A stretch of 64,000 bases of DNA from positions 132,435,929 to 132,499,928 of the forward strand of contig NC_088911.1 of assembly GCF_963576675.1 (NCBI RefSeq), read 5' to 3'. The notes below the pieces were generated by a model. It did no database searches and had not been told where the DNA came from. It saw nothing but the letters and a program-made list of their open reading frames with translations. This document shows, piece after piece, positions 1-11,175 of this stretch. Position 1 is the first letter of the stretch, and every line of letters begins with the position of its first letter. This DNA comes from Euphorbia lathyris. Lineage: Eukaryota > Streptophyta > Magnoliopsida > Malpighiales > Euphorbiaceae. A program made the translations under genes and the position numbers.

Positions 1-923
1 GAATTGGTTTGGTATTAAGGATAGTTATATCTCGATTCAAGAGACTATATTAACAGTAGCCGTTATTCACATTCTTTAAATAGGTTGGGATGAAACGAGA
101 TTATGACGAAACGAAAACAAAGAACATTTCTGTTTCGAATGACCCCGTTGTAACGTAAAGAGTTTCATAAACATGGCCCGTCCCTTCCGAATAAAAGACG
201 AGCTCTTACGTTATGCCTTGTGTTGTTCTTAAGAGAAATGGACGTGTCCGCAAAAGTGACTAAGAAAATAAAAGAAAAGCGAAAATAAACAAATGACCAA
301 AGTCATTCTGTATCTACGATGTATATCCATCCCGAGGGTAGTTAAAGAAAATGAACCAATACCGTTGAATACGTGCCTCGAACGAGTGTATACGCCGTTT
401 AAAATCACAAAGCCGAATTAAGCTAAACCGCATAATTGCGCCATATGGACGAGACTGTGGGTTTGACTAACGACTCGATCATTTCAACCGTTACCAAAAC
501 TACAAGAAATATGGCCCGATATGCGCGTTTGCTTAACTCGTGCCTAACTAAAAAAGAACGGTAATATCCCTGCTTCGAATAAACATGCGATTCAACGAAA
601 CGTTGATTTTCTATAACCACGCTAAGGTGATATATCCCGTAGATTGGAAGGAATAAAGAGTTGTTGCTAGCCGAAAGATTACCGTATGCTCAAATAAGAC
701 TCGCCGTCTTTTTACGTAGCCAAAACGAGCAAACGGATTCTTAACGCTAAAAACAAACACGTTACGCGATGAGTCCGTTCCTTAAATAAAAAGTGCTTTC
801 ATCACTGAATGAACACGTGGTTACGTCTCTCGATAGATCCAAAAGATCCCGTCGTAATCCAAAAATCGAGACACGAACCCACGCGAATAAAAGGGAACGA
901 GTCATTGTCAATAAACCAGCTGA
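1..923 (+). other. Leader region of the Gypsy element
   Basis: No coding region is supported here. The stretch has stops in all frames and shows no similarity by eye to the element's 3' LTR at 20939-23841, so it is taken as the untranslated leader between an off-window 5' LTR and gag. Some of the last 80 bases could be decayed gag, because the reading frame just upstream of 924 is broken by a small tandem duplication of GAGAACATTGT at about 921-945. Confidence 0.5.
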
Positions 924-1063
924 GAACATTGTGAGAACATTGTGAGCACGGGTCCCTGTTTTGGAGATAACTATCAGGATTGCGTAACAAGCAGTTTGGG
1001 GAAGAGAAAGAAAAGGGAAGAGGAATGGAAGCAGCACATCACTCAGGAGGTGCATGATCCTAC
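924..1063 (+). pseudogene. Gypsy gag, upstream fragment cut by Copia insertion
   Basis: An open frame (codons starting 924, 927 and so on) runs into the Copia LTR at 1064. Its last codons give a charged stretch followed by the DPTAH type of motif that opens the retrotransposon gag domain. The motif is completed only when this end is read together with the sequence at 12516, on the far side of the Copia element. A stop (TGA 921-923) precedes it, and a local duplication has disturbed the upstream frame. Seen: frame and junction. Inferred: that this is the natural continuation of the gag at 12513-14930. Confidence 0.75.
1059..1063. repeat. Target-site duplication, left copy (Copia)
   Basis: CCTAC lies directly before the 5' LTR and CTTAC directly after the 3' LTR (12513-12517). 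Four of five bases match. Ty1/Copia integration makes 5-bp duplications. Removing the element plus one copy restores the gag reading frame. Confidence 0.8.
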
Positions 1064-2400
1064 TGTTGAAACACCTTTCCACATAATTTTGATTTGACAA
1101 AATTGTTTAAGTATAATTTAAAATACATATTCTAAACACACTAAGTTTAAATTCCTTGATTTATTCTACTAATGTGTTTGTTCAATATTGAGTTAAAAAT
1201 GTTATAAGACATAAGAATCAAAAGGCCCAAGCCCAATACGGAAGCCAAGGCCCAAGTCAAACAACTCAGTACACTCGGCCCGCGTATGTCAAGACGTTGC
1301 CGTTTTGGAACAAAGCGCAACTCAGCAAACGGAAGGATCTAGAAGACCTTCGGGAACAACTTCAAGATGAAGCTGCTGAGTAGTCTCGACAAAGCGTACA
1401 AGACAGCAGCTGGCGAAGCAAAACTTCCAGACAAAGTATTTCCCCTTTTGGCAAAGTTCAAACGACACAGTATGCTGTCCAGTTGACTTTACCATAAAAG
1501 GAGAGACCGCCTGCTGAGCTGACCAAGGACAGAAGATACACAATTCTGATTGGCCGAGAGCTCTGAGCAAGTCAGGATGACAACGACATGTAGCCGTTTC
1601 CCTCCAACGGTTATTTCGAAATTCGAAATGACCGATGCCCAGACGTCTCTATAAATAGTGCCATCACAAGCTTCATTACACACAGAACTTGATCAAGCAG
1701 TTACGCTGACCAAATTTCTACAAGTTCTGCAAGCAAAAAAGCAAAGCAAAATCTTACACTACAATTCTTATATCTGTGTAAAAGTCTAGAGTGATTGTTT
1801 CAATCGTCTAAAGTGTCTTAGCAAATCTTTGTATAGGAAAAAACACTTATCATTTCTAGAGATAGAAAGGAGAGGCTGAGTACTCGGTTTTAAGTACTCA
1901 GCGTGAGATTAGGATTGAGTAGAGGTATAGAGGAAGGTACTCTTGTCATACTCAGTTGCTGATATTGTAAAAGGTTTGAGGCTCTACCTTTAAAGAGCTC
2001 AGTAGAGGATTCGAAATCTCGGAACGTGTTCCGGGGACAGGACGTAGGCTTAGAAGAAGCCGAACCTGGATAAATCTGCTGAGTGAAGTATTTCTTACCT
2101 TAACTCCTTATATATATTGCTTGCTTAAAATAACCAAAAACTGACCAAGTAAAGAAGGTCAAGTTGAGTTGTGTGCGCTGAACGCCTGAGCTCAGGAATA
2201 GACTCTAAGTGCTATTTCCTGACTCAAGCTAAGAAACTGACCTAGTCACCAGTTGACTAAGCCAGTATCTTGATGTTTACTCAGCGCCGCTGTTAAAACC
2301 TTTTTCCTTAGAAAAAGAAGTCTGCCCTAATTGCGAAAAAGTGTAAATAGTTCCTAACCCCCCCTTGGAACTATACTTGCAACCCTACAAGGGACCAACA
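1064..2400 (+). repeat. 5' LTR of the Copia element
   Basis: Begins TGTTGAAACACC and ends GGGACCAACA, matching 11176-12512 over its full length with only substitutions. It holds a TATAAATA core promoter at 1650 and is followed two bases later by the primer-binding site. Confidence 0.95.
1650..1657 (+). promoter_or_regulatory. LTR TATA box (Copia)
   Basis: TATAAATA in the LTR, conserved at 11762-11769 in the 3' LTR. It is the only strong TATA motif in the LTR, so transcription is expected to start about 30 bp downstream. Confidence 0.7.
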
Positions 2401-2402
2401 AG

Positions 2403-2414
2403 TGGTATCAGAGC
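2403..2414 (+). promoter_or_regulatory. Primer-binding site (initiator Met tRNA type)
   Basis: TGGTATCAGAGC two bases after the 5' LTR. This is the standard plant primer-binding site, complementary to the 3' end of initiator methionine tRNA, used to prime minus-strand synthesis. Confidence 0.9.
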
Positions 2415-2462
2415 TTAAAAGCTCACAGTAAAAGGTCTAACAACCTTGAGCTGATCCCTACC

Positions 2463-4195
2463 ATGGGCGAAAACAGCACTCGGTTTCTTCCTGGAAACCA
2501 AACAACTCAAATATTGCCTGAGGGGCTGTCCATTACTAGGCCTCCCCTATTCTTCGGGTCAAACTATACCTTCTGGAAGAATAGGATGAAAAACTTCATT
2601 CAGGCTACAAACATGAGTGCCTGGCTATCTATAGTCCAAGGCCCATTTGTACCTGTCGAGGTTGTGGCTGGCCAAACAGTTGTTAAAGTTGAGGCCAAAT
2701 GGACAGAGGATGATCGAAAGAAGCTCCAAAACCATGCTTCGGCTATCAATATGCTTCATTGTGCGCCCGATGCTGCAGAATATAACAAAATCTCAGGTTG
2801 TGAGTCGGCGCAAGAGATCTGGAAAAAGCTGGAAGTCACCTACGAGGGAACCAATAAAGTAAAGGAGTCCAAGGTGAATCAGCAGATGAGACTGTACGAG
2901 CTGTTCAAGATGAACAATGATGAGGGCATTTCAGACATGAATGCAAGGTTTACCAACATCATTAATGAGCTCAAGATACTTGGAAAAATCTTCACTGAGG
3001 AAGAACAAGTCAAAAAGATACTCAGGAGTCTTCCTAAAGATTGGAAAGCAAAGAAGACAGCAGTTGAGGAAGCTCAGGATTTAACCACCTACAAATATGA
3101 CGAACTCATCGATTCATTGCTGACCCATGAGATATCCATGAAAAACTTTGAGGTGAAGGAAAAATCTGAAGACAAGAAGCAGAAATCCCTTGTCATGAAA
3201 GCTGACTCCACTGACGGGAGTTCAACTGACGATGAGGAGATGGCTATGTTCACAAGGAAGATGAAAAGGCTATTCAGGAAGAGTGACAAATACTCTAAAA
3301 AGCCTTACAGAAAGTTTGATAAGTATAAGGCTGACTCAAGTGACAGCAAATACAAAAAGGACAGCTCAAAGCCCATTACATGCTTTGAGTGCCATCAAAC
3401 TGGCCATATTAAGTCAAACTGCCCCACGCTGAGGAAAGACAAGAAAAATGGGAAGAAGGCAATGGTGGCTACTTGGAGCGACAGCGATGAGTCTTCATCT
3501 ACAGAAACTGAGGCCACCGAGTCAGCGAAGATATGCTTCATGGCTGACGAACTTGCTGAGCTATGTGTCTCTGAGTATGCTGACCTATCAGATGACGAGG
3601 AGCAATAAAATGAGGTAATTTCTCTTCCCCAGCTCAGAAACGATATGGTTAATGCCCTGAGTGATCTCTATACACTTGTCAAGAAGTGTAATAAGAAAGT
3701 TAGAGCACTCAGCAGGCGATGTGACGAAGTGGAAGAGGTCAAACTGAGTGACCTCAGATTCCTTCTTCAGGACAATTCAACTCTGCATTATAACATGAAA
3801 ATCATACATGAGTCTGTCTCTGAAGTCCAGTCAGTTTCAAAGAAACTGAGAAAGGACGTCACAACTATCCAGAACCAACTAAAGGTTCCAAATAAAAGAA
3901 ACAGTCCTCTGAGAACTCAGTACCAAGGTACTCAGCAGAGATGGAATCCCCAGCGAAAAGTCCAGTGTGACTTTTTTGTGGGAAGTTAGGACACACCACT
4001 AAGGTGTGCTGGCACGCTCAGCACTGGGGTGCTGACAAGTCAGTGAAACATCCTAAACAGAAGGTCAGTTGTGACTTCTGTGGAAAGAATGGTCATACTG
4101 TTCATGTATGTCGCCATAAAATAAAATATGATGCTTTACCTGTTGCACCTAACAAGCAAGGACCCAAAAAGAATTGGGTACCTAAAAGTAACTAG
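2463..4195 (+). pseudogene. gag: Copia gag with three zinc knuckles, broken
   Basis: The start is the ATG at 2463 in a good context (ACCATGG), 49 bases after the primer site. The first 381 codons contain the Copia gag (UBN2-type) domain and a C-X2-C-X4-H-X4-C knuckle near residue 307 (CFECHQTGHIKSNC). An in-frame TAA at 3606-3608 interrupts it. The same frame goes on through a coiled-coil-like stretch (3645-3970), then a length change in a T run near 3969 shifts the frame. After that come two more knuckles of the CDFCGK-GHT type, ending at 4193-4195. Gag packages the RNA in virus-like particles. Three knuckles in one Copia gag is more than the usual one. Confidence 0.85.
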
Positions 4196-7100
4196 TTACA
4201 ATACAGGTAAGCCTGAGATGTGCCGAGAAGTCAAAGATGTGGTATATTGACAGCGCATGCTCGAGGCATATGACGGGTGATGAAACTCAGTTCATCACGT
4301 TTGAGCGTAAACGAGGAGGAAGTGTAAGTTTTGGAGACAACAAGAAGGGTAAGATAGTAGGGTCAGGAACCATCGGAGGTAATCCTACTATTGAATCTAT
4401 CTCCCTAGTCAGCGGACTCAAATATAACTTACTCAGCGTAGCTCAGCTATGTGATAATGGGAGAAGAGTTATATTTGATGCTACTGGATGTAAAATATAC
4501 GAGGGTAAAACAAATGAGTTAATATTAACTGCCTCTCGAATAGATAATGTCTTTATGCTAGATTTAGAGAAAAAGTTTTCAAAAACTGTGTGCTTAGTAT
4601 CAAATGAAGAAAATTCCTGGCTATGGCACAGGAGACTTGGTCATGTAAGCATGGACCTCCTAGCCAAACTAGCAAGAAAGCAATTGGTTGAGGGACTGCC
4701 TGAACTTAAATTTCAAAAAGATCAATTATGCCACGCTTGCCAAGCTGGAAAACAAACCAAACAATCTTTTCACAGCAAAAATATTGTCTCAACTAAACGT
4801 CCGTTAGAGTTGCTACACTTGGATCTCTTTGGTCCAGTCCAGCCGCTGAGTCTGGGTGGAAGAAGATTTTCCTTGGTCATTGTAAATGACTTCTCTCGGT
4901 ATACGTGGGTTATCTTGCTGACCAGCAAGGATGAGACCTTTGAGACATTTTCAAATTTGGTTAGAAAAATTGAAAATGAAAAAGACCTAAAATTAGCTCA
5001 CATCCATAGTGATAACGGTGGAGAATTCAAAAACCAAAAGTTTGTTGAATTCTGTGAAGCCAGCGGCATTGACCATAATTTTTCTGCTCCTAGAACACCT
5101 CAGCAAAATGGGGTTGTAGAAAGGAAGAACAGAACTCTGGTTGAAATAGCCAGGACAATGCTGGATGAGCATAGGCTTCCAAAGTATTTTTGGGGAGAGG
5201 CTGTTAACACAACATGTTATATTCTTAATAGGGCTCTAGTTAGACCTATACTCAAGAAAACCCCCTATGAACTTTGGAAAGGACGAAAGCCCAATATTGG
5301 ATACTTTCGTGCCTTTGGCTGTAGATGTTTTATTTTAAATACCAAAGATAGCTTAGCAAAGTTTGATTCAAAAGCTGATGAGGCTATCTTTTTGGGCTAC
5401 TCAACAAACAGCAAAGCATACAGAGTTTTTAATAAGCGAACTCAAATTTTAGAAGAGTCAGTACATGTAGAGTTCGACGAAACTGACCCTGCAGGTAGAT
5501 ACCAGCCGCTGACCGAAGATGATCCACACTCAGCAACCACCGCTGACCAAGAACCAGCTACTGAGTCATTCACGAAAAGGCTGACCAAGAGTAAGATTGA
5601 ACCTAAGATTACTTTTACTGACCCATCTACTTCTACAGAGATTGTTGAAACAGAAACAGCACAAGACATAAATCTACCTAAAGAGATAAGGATCCCAAGA
5701 GGGCACTCAGAGAGTGCGATCCTTGATTCTGCTGGGAATACCCTGATGCCTAGAAATCAACTCAGGAAGTACCTCAGCAATGTTGCCTTCGTCTCAGTAC
5801 AAGAACCGAAGAATTTCGCTGAAGCTGAGTACGATGAATGCTGGATGAACGCAATGCAAGAGGAGCTCGATCAATTCAGAAGAAACGATGGATGGGAGCT
5901 GGTACCTCATCCAAAGAGTCAAAAGACCATCGGAACAAGATGGGTCTTTAGGAACAAGATGAATGAACAAGGAAACGTAGTCAGGAACAAAGCAAGGCTT
6001 GTAGCTCAGGGCTACAGTCAGCAAGAAGGTATTGACTACGGTGAGACCTTTGCCCCAGTGGCGAGGCTAGAGGCAATTAGAATTCTATGTGCATATGCAT
6101 CTTACATGAACTTTAAATTATTCCAAATGGATGTTAAAAGTGCTTTTCTTAATGGGGTTATAAACGAGGAGGTTTATGTAAATCAACCTCCAGGTTTTGA
6201 GGACCCTAAGTTCCCAAACCAAGTTTACAAACTCAAAAAGGCTCTGTACGGCCTCAAGCAAGCACCACGTGCTTGGTATGAGAGGCTGACCAATTTCCTG
6301 ATGACTAGAAATTACGTCAGGGGCAAAGCTGATACAACCTTATTCATTAAGAAAAAGGGTAAAGATACCCTGCTGGCCCAAATTTATATTAATGATATAA
6401 TATTTGGTGCAACTAACGAATCAATGTGCAAGGAGTTTAGCAAACAAATGCAGACTGAGTTTGAAATGTCCATGATGGGAGAACTCAACTTCTTCCTCGG
6501 TCTTCAAATTAAACAAGGAAAGAATGGCATCTTCATCAGTCAAGCCAAGTATGCCAAGGAGATATTAAAGAAATATGATCTGGAAAATTGCAAGCCAATA
6601 TCCACTCCTATGGGCACTGACACTGTCCTTTGCGCTGACGAGAATGGTAAGTCAGTAGACAGCAAATTATATCGAGGTATGATAGGCTTTCTACTTTACT
6701 TAATAGCCAGTAGACCGGCACATTCAGTTTTCAGTATGCTACTGTGCTAGATATCAATCTAACCCTAAGGAATCTCATTACATTGCTGTAAAAAGAATCC
6801 TTAGATATTTGCAAAGCTCAGTGAACGCAGGTCTGTGGTATCCAAACACTCATGATTTTACACTCATCGGATACACTGACGCTGACTATGGACGGGATAA
6901 GCTAGAATGTAAAAGCACCTCTGGAGGATGTCACTTCTTAGGAAGCTGTCTTGTATCCTGGTTCAGCAAAAAGCAGGCGTCCGTAGCCTTGTCCACCACT
7001 GAAGCTGAGTACATTGCTGCTGGTCATTGTGTTGCTCAAGTCCTATGGATTAAGCAACAGCTTGAAGACTATGGTGTTCAAACGAAGACAATTGAAGTCA

Positions 7101-7333
7101 AGTGTGACAACAAAAGTGCAATTGATCTGTCCAAGAACCCAATTCAACACAGCAGAATGAAGCATGTCAGCATCAGACATCACTTCATTAGAGACCATGT
7201 ACTCAAGGGTGAGATCAAGCTGACCTTTGTCCCAACGGATGAACAGCTTGCCAATATCTTCACGAAGCCACTGGCCCGTGAGCAGTTCAGCATACTGAGA
7301 GAAGCAATTGGTATGTTTAATCCTCTTCAGTAA
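4192..7333 (+). pseudogene. pol: Copia pol: protease, integrase, reverse transcriptase, RNase H
   Basis: The frame opens at 4192 and overlaps the end of gag in another frame. In order: aspartic protease with DSAC (about 4246), GAG-pre-integrase zinc motif with HRRLGH (about 4630), integrase core with DLFGP, SDNGGEF and NGVVERK (4810-5130), a linker rich in acidic and proline residues, reverse transcriptase with [12 protein letters not shown] (6121) and the catalytic box reading YIND at about 6386 where YVDD is usual, then RNase H with TDADY, STTEAEY and DNKSAI (6870-7130). A frameshift near 6740 separates reverse transcriptase from RNase H (6809-7333). The box substitution and frameshift argue against an active enzyme. 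Confidence 0.9.
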
Positions 7334-7808
7334 ATTCCTGTGCTAAATGAATTTGAATGCTGAGTGAATTACTATGCTGAATGATTGATTGTTTGCTGAG
7401 TAACTCATCGAAACTAACTGAACATCAAATACTGAGTAAACTTGCACACTAAGTAAATTAGTTTAAACTTAAACTTAAAAATCATCCGAAAATGCAATAC
7501 TGACCACTCAGAATATCAAACGCTTGACATTCTAAATGCTGAGTGTTAGATCCGTTAGCATAAATGCAATAAGCACGCGTATAGCCCTAGGATGACGTAT
7601 TCGCCGTATGTGTCATTAATGCCAGGATCTTTGTCGGTACACAATCCCAAGGCAAAACTGACACATGGATTTGATTAAATCCACACCGCTCATTTCATCT
7701 ATAAATAATGGGTAATTTCCCATCGTTTATTCTTTACGCTTAATCAAATTCTAAGGCAAAGAAACCTTCTCTCTCAAGATCCTTCTAAAACATTCTCCAT
7801 CTTTGAAA
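7334..7808 (+). other. Spacer between Copia pol and the extra ORF
   Basis: No coding region is seen. The sequence is A/T-rich up to about 7560. A core-promoter-like TATAAATA lies at 7700, with about 100 bases of C/T-rich leader before the ATG at 7809. It may serve as the 5' region of a separate transcript for the downstream ORF. Confidence 0.5.
7700..7707 (+). promoter_or_regulatory. Candidate internal promoter of the extra ORF
   Basis: TATAAATA sits 109 bp upstream of the ORF start at 7809, with a pyrimidine-rich leader between. The motif and spacing match the element's own LTR promoter type. That it drives a subgenomic message is inference. Confidence 0.45.
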
Positions 7809-10643
7809 ATGACTAAGGTTTCCTACAATACTTCCGGTGCCGGCCACCAAAAGTCCAACTCCGATGAACCTACTGGAAATCCTCCTACGCCGAGCAAAGG
7901 AAAAACTGGCCAAACCTCTGGTTAAGGAAAGACTGTGAAAATCCGAACCTACTCCAAAGTTTTTGAGAATGTACGAGAATGGAAGGTTGAGCCCTCCAGG
8001 TGGGTCTCAGAACACTTCGTACAGAACGAAAAACCTTTCTGCGAATGGATTGCACAAAACGGCTGGACGGAGCTGTTTTCGGTTAGGGATGAAACCTATC
8101 CTGACCTAGTGAGGGAGTTTTACCACAACCTCAAGGTTGCCAATGACAACACTTACTACTTATGCACTGAGGTAAAGGGCAAAACCATCTTCGTCAACCC
8201 TCTCTACATAGGAAATCTCCTCAAGCTAAAGACTGAGGGAGCAAGGTTGAGAAGATCAGGAGATCAGGACAAGACTGACTATGCACACAACTTTTGCAAA
8301 CCTGAGGGTCACTCAGGAGAAGTGTCAGCTTCATCAATGGGTCAGCACCAGAAGATGGCTCACTACTTGCTGACCTATTTCATCTATCCAAAGATCAACT
8401 GCAATGCATCAGCAACCAATTTCGAGCAGTGCTTTATATGGCACATGCTGACGTACACCCCCATCAACATGCCGGTCTTCCTCGTTGCTGGGTTCCTTCG
8501 AAGTAATAACACGCTGAGGCTTGGTTCAATCATCACCAGAATCCTGATTGACCATAAGGTTGACCTCGAAGGTGAGGAATATACTCGAGGATCTGAGATA
8601 ACGGCTGCCTCGCTGAGGGCATTGAAGTTTGGATAGCCCTTGAAGAAAGGCAAAGTTGTTGCTGCTGCTGGCCAAGCTGAGGAAACCGCTGAGCCAAAGA
8701 AAGGGCGAAGGACTAAGGCCCCAGCTTCTCGCAAGAGGAAATCTGCTGAGACTCCTTCTAAACATGTTGAGTCTCCAGCAAAGAGGCAGAAGTCAGCTGG
8801 TAAGTCAGCTGAGAAAAGAAGCAGGCAAGATGAGCATGGAACTGAGGAAGCTACTGAGCAACCTCAGAAGAAGCAGAAGTCTTCAACACTGGCTCCACTG
8901 AACGCCATCCCTACTAACTTCATTGTACCGGGTGACTCTCACTTCACCTAGTGTCAAGGTACAGAAGCTGAGCATGATGAACATGAGGTTCAGCTAGATG
9001 ATCACTTCATCTCTCAAGTTGAGGAAGAACTTAACGGTGACAGTACCGAAGAAGAAAAGGAAGAAGCCAGCGGTCAGGATGACGCTGAGGACTCTGAGGA
9101 AATAGCCAGTGAGATTGAGGCTGAGGATGCTAATACTGGGTCAGCTGCTGGCGTTGAACAAGTCCTTGACCAACACACTGTTGATCAAGTTGAAGAGCAA
9201 GCTGACCAGCCTCATACTGAGCAACAAGAATCTTCCCCTTCTCACTCAGGAGAACCTGATGATACTGTCACTCCACCATGTAGAAGGCGAAAGTTGGTCA
9301 AGGCCAGTGAGAAGTCAATCAGTGAACCTCATGTGCAACTCCCAACTCTTCCTGACTTTGTCGTCTCCAAGACAACTAAGGACCCTTATACCGTTCAACT
9401 CAAGTTTTTCAAACGCCAATCCACTTCCACTACATCGGCGGCATTAGAAAAACAAGCCTCTGTTTCTTCTCAACAGGAACATGCCGACCCCAATGCTTTT
9501 GCAACTTCAACCAGTCAGGTTGAGCCGTCTACTGTTCATGCTATTTCCACAAGCATGGTGCTGACTCCACACACCTCTGCCGTCAGCACAGACAGTATTC
9601 GCATTGCAACTTCTCAAACTCAACTTTTTGCCGATCAATCAACTGTTCCTCCAACTCAAGTGCAGATTGAGCATTCTATTCCAGTCACTAACCAGGTTAC
9701 TCCTCTCACTCCTTTCACTCCTCCTACCGGTCACACTGATATACCTGAAGGATCCCAAAGCTATCTGAATGCCACTGAGTCCGGCAAAAAGATCATTGAC
9801 TCAGTGCAAGCTTTAATCAGAGATCTTCAAAACTCCACTCCTCCTGCTGCTGGATCTTCACTTCTTGAGACCACCCAGCTTTCCCAGGTCACTCAGCTTC
9901 TCAACGAAGTTAAGGGACTCAAGGATCGGCTGAATGTAGTCTTATCCTTCCAAGCCCAGCAAGCTAAGCAGGATTCCATTGCCAAGTTGGCTGAGATCCA
10001 GCTGACAACCGTGCAACATCTGAACTCTCTCCATCAACAAGTCCAGAAATTGTCAGCTGTGAACACTAACTATGCCACTTCATCAGAAATCAAAATGCTC
10101 TTTGCTCAGCTTCATACTGAACAACTTAAGACAAACGAGCAAATGGTGTCATATAGTCAGTGCTCAGTGGAGCAAATTGGTGAGGCTATAAGGTTGCTTA
10201 ATCTGAATAAGCAAGAGATGGATACTGACGCAATGAAGTAGAACGAGATGCTGACTCTCGCACAACAGACTTTCAATCACATTCGTCATAACAACATCCA
10301 ACGTCAGTATTATGACACAGCTCTCTTAAAAACCTTCCACCAAATCTTCGCTGGCCTTACTGAAGCTCTAATCTGGCAAGGCAAAGCTCAAGCATTCAGC
10401 GTCAATATGCTCAGTGCTGCTGATCTCAAAGTACCCGAAGAGGTCTCAGCTGATGGAGTCGCCATTTTTGATGGTGTAAATGAAAGCGCTAAGAATCTAA
10501 AGGAGCTATCCCAAGAACTGACTCGAGCTGTCTTAACTGATGCTTTCAGACTCCCTGAAGTTGGCAAAACGGGGGAGAAAGAACAAGCAGCTAGAGCTCA
10601 GCATGAGCGAAGTCAGTCAGCGCAACACAGGAAAAAGAAATAG
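7809..10643 (+). pseudogene. Extra ORF of the Sirevirus-like element (plant transposon protein domain plus coiled coil)
   Basis: From ATG 7809 to TAG 10641-10643 there is one uninterrupted frame of about 944 codons, broken only by four in-frame stops (7923, 8634, 8949, 10239) and no frameshift. The N-terminal third (7935-8636) resembles the 'putative plant transposon protein' domain found in plant retroelements. Then come a Lys/Arg-rich segment with nuclear-localisation character (8640-8900), an acidic stretch (8980-9250), a Ser/Thr/Gln/Pro-rich linker (9400-9780) and a Gln/Leu heptad region likely to form a coiled coil (9890-10230). Sireviruses are known for an ORF after pol that has been called envelope-like. 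No signal peptide or membrane segment is obvious here, so that role is not supported. Function unknown. Confidence 0.75.
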
Positions 10644-11175
10644 ATAGGCTAGCTCAGTATAGGTTAAAACAGTTGTAATCTATTTGCCTTATCTATATGT
10701 TGCTGTGTAATTACTGACTTCTATCTATATATATCATATTTGCATTCAAATCCTGAGTTATGATATATGTTATTAAGTACTGAGTCATTATGTATCTTCA
10801 ATTAAATCAGCTATGTTTAATACTTGTAACATTTATTGACTAAATGATATGCTGATAACATGTTTGACATTGACCTATCTGTTTATAAAACATTTTGATA
10901 AGAACTCATTGAACAACAAATTACTCAGCGCGCTCTATATGACTAAACCTTCCGCTTAATACTGAGTAATTAGAATATGTTGATATAGCTGACCTATATC
11001 TAAAAACTGACCTTAGACTTACTCATTTAAACCTTTAAATGTTTTGAGTAAAACTAAGTCAGTAGCTCAACCCTTACGGGGGAGTTTGCTAAAATTATAC
11101 TAGGTCAACTATTATGGGGGAGCTCATACTGAGTTCCTCGCTGAATAGTTTTGCCAACATCAAAATGGGGGAGTT
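10644..11175 (+). other. Copia 3' untranslated region with three polypurine motifs
   Basis: Non-coding and A/T-rich, then three G-rich purine motifs: ACGGGGGAG at about 11076, ATGGGGGAG at about 11114 and AAATGGGGGAG at about 11163. The last one lies directly against the 3' LTR and is the likely plus-strand primer. The first two are repeats of it spaced about 40-50 bp apart. Confidence 0.75.

Noticed and set aside
762..1100. Minus-strand ORF of 112 codons at the Copia border
   Set aside because: It spans the Gypsy gag fragment and the LTR on the wrong strand. No domain.
1322..1570. Identical minus-strand ORFs in both Copia LTRs (1322-1570, 11434-11682)
   Set aside because: Conserved only because the LTRs are copies of each other. 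No recognisable domain and it overlaps the LTR promoter region.
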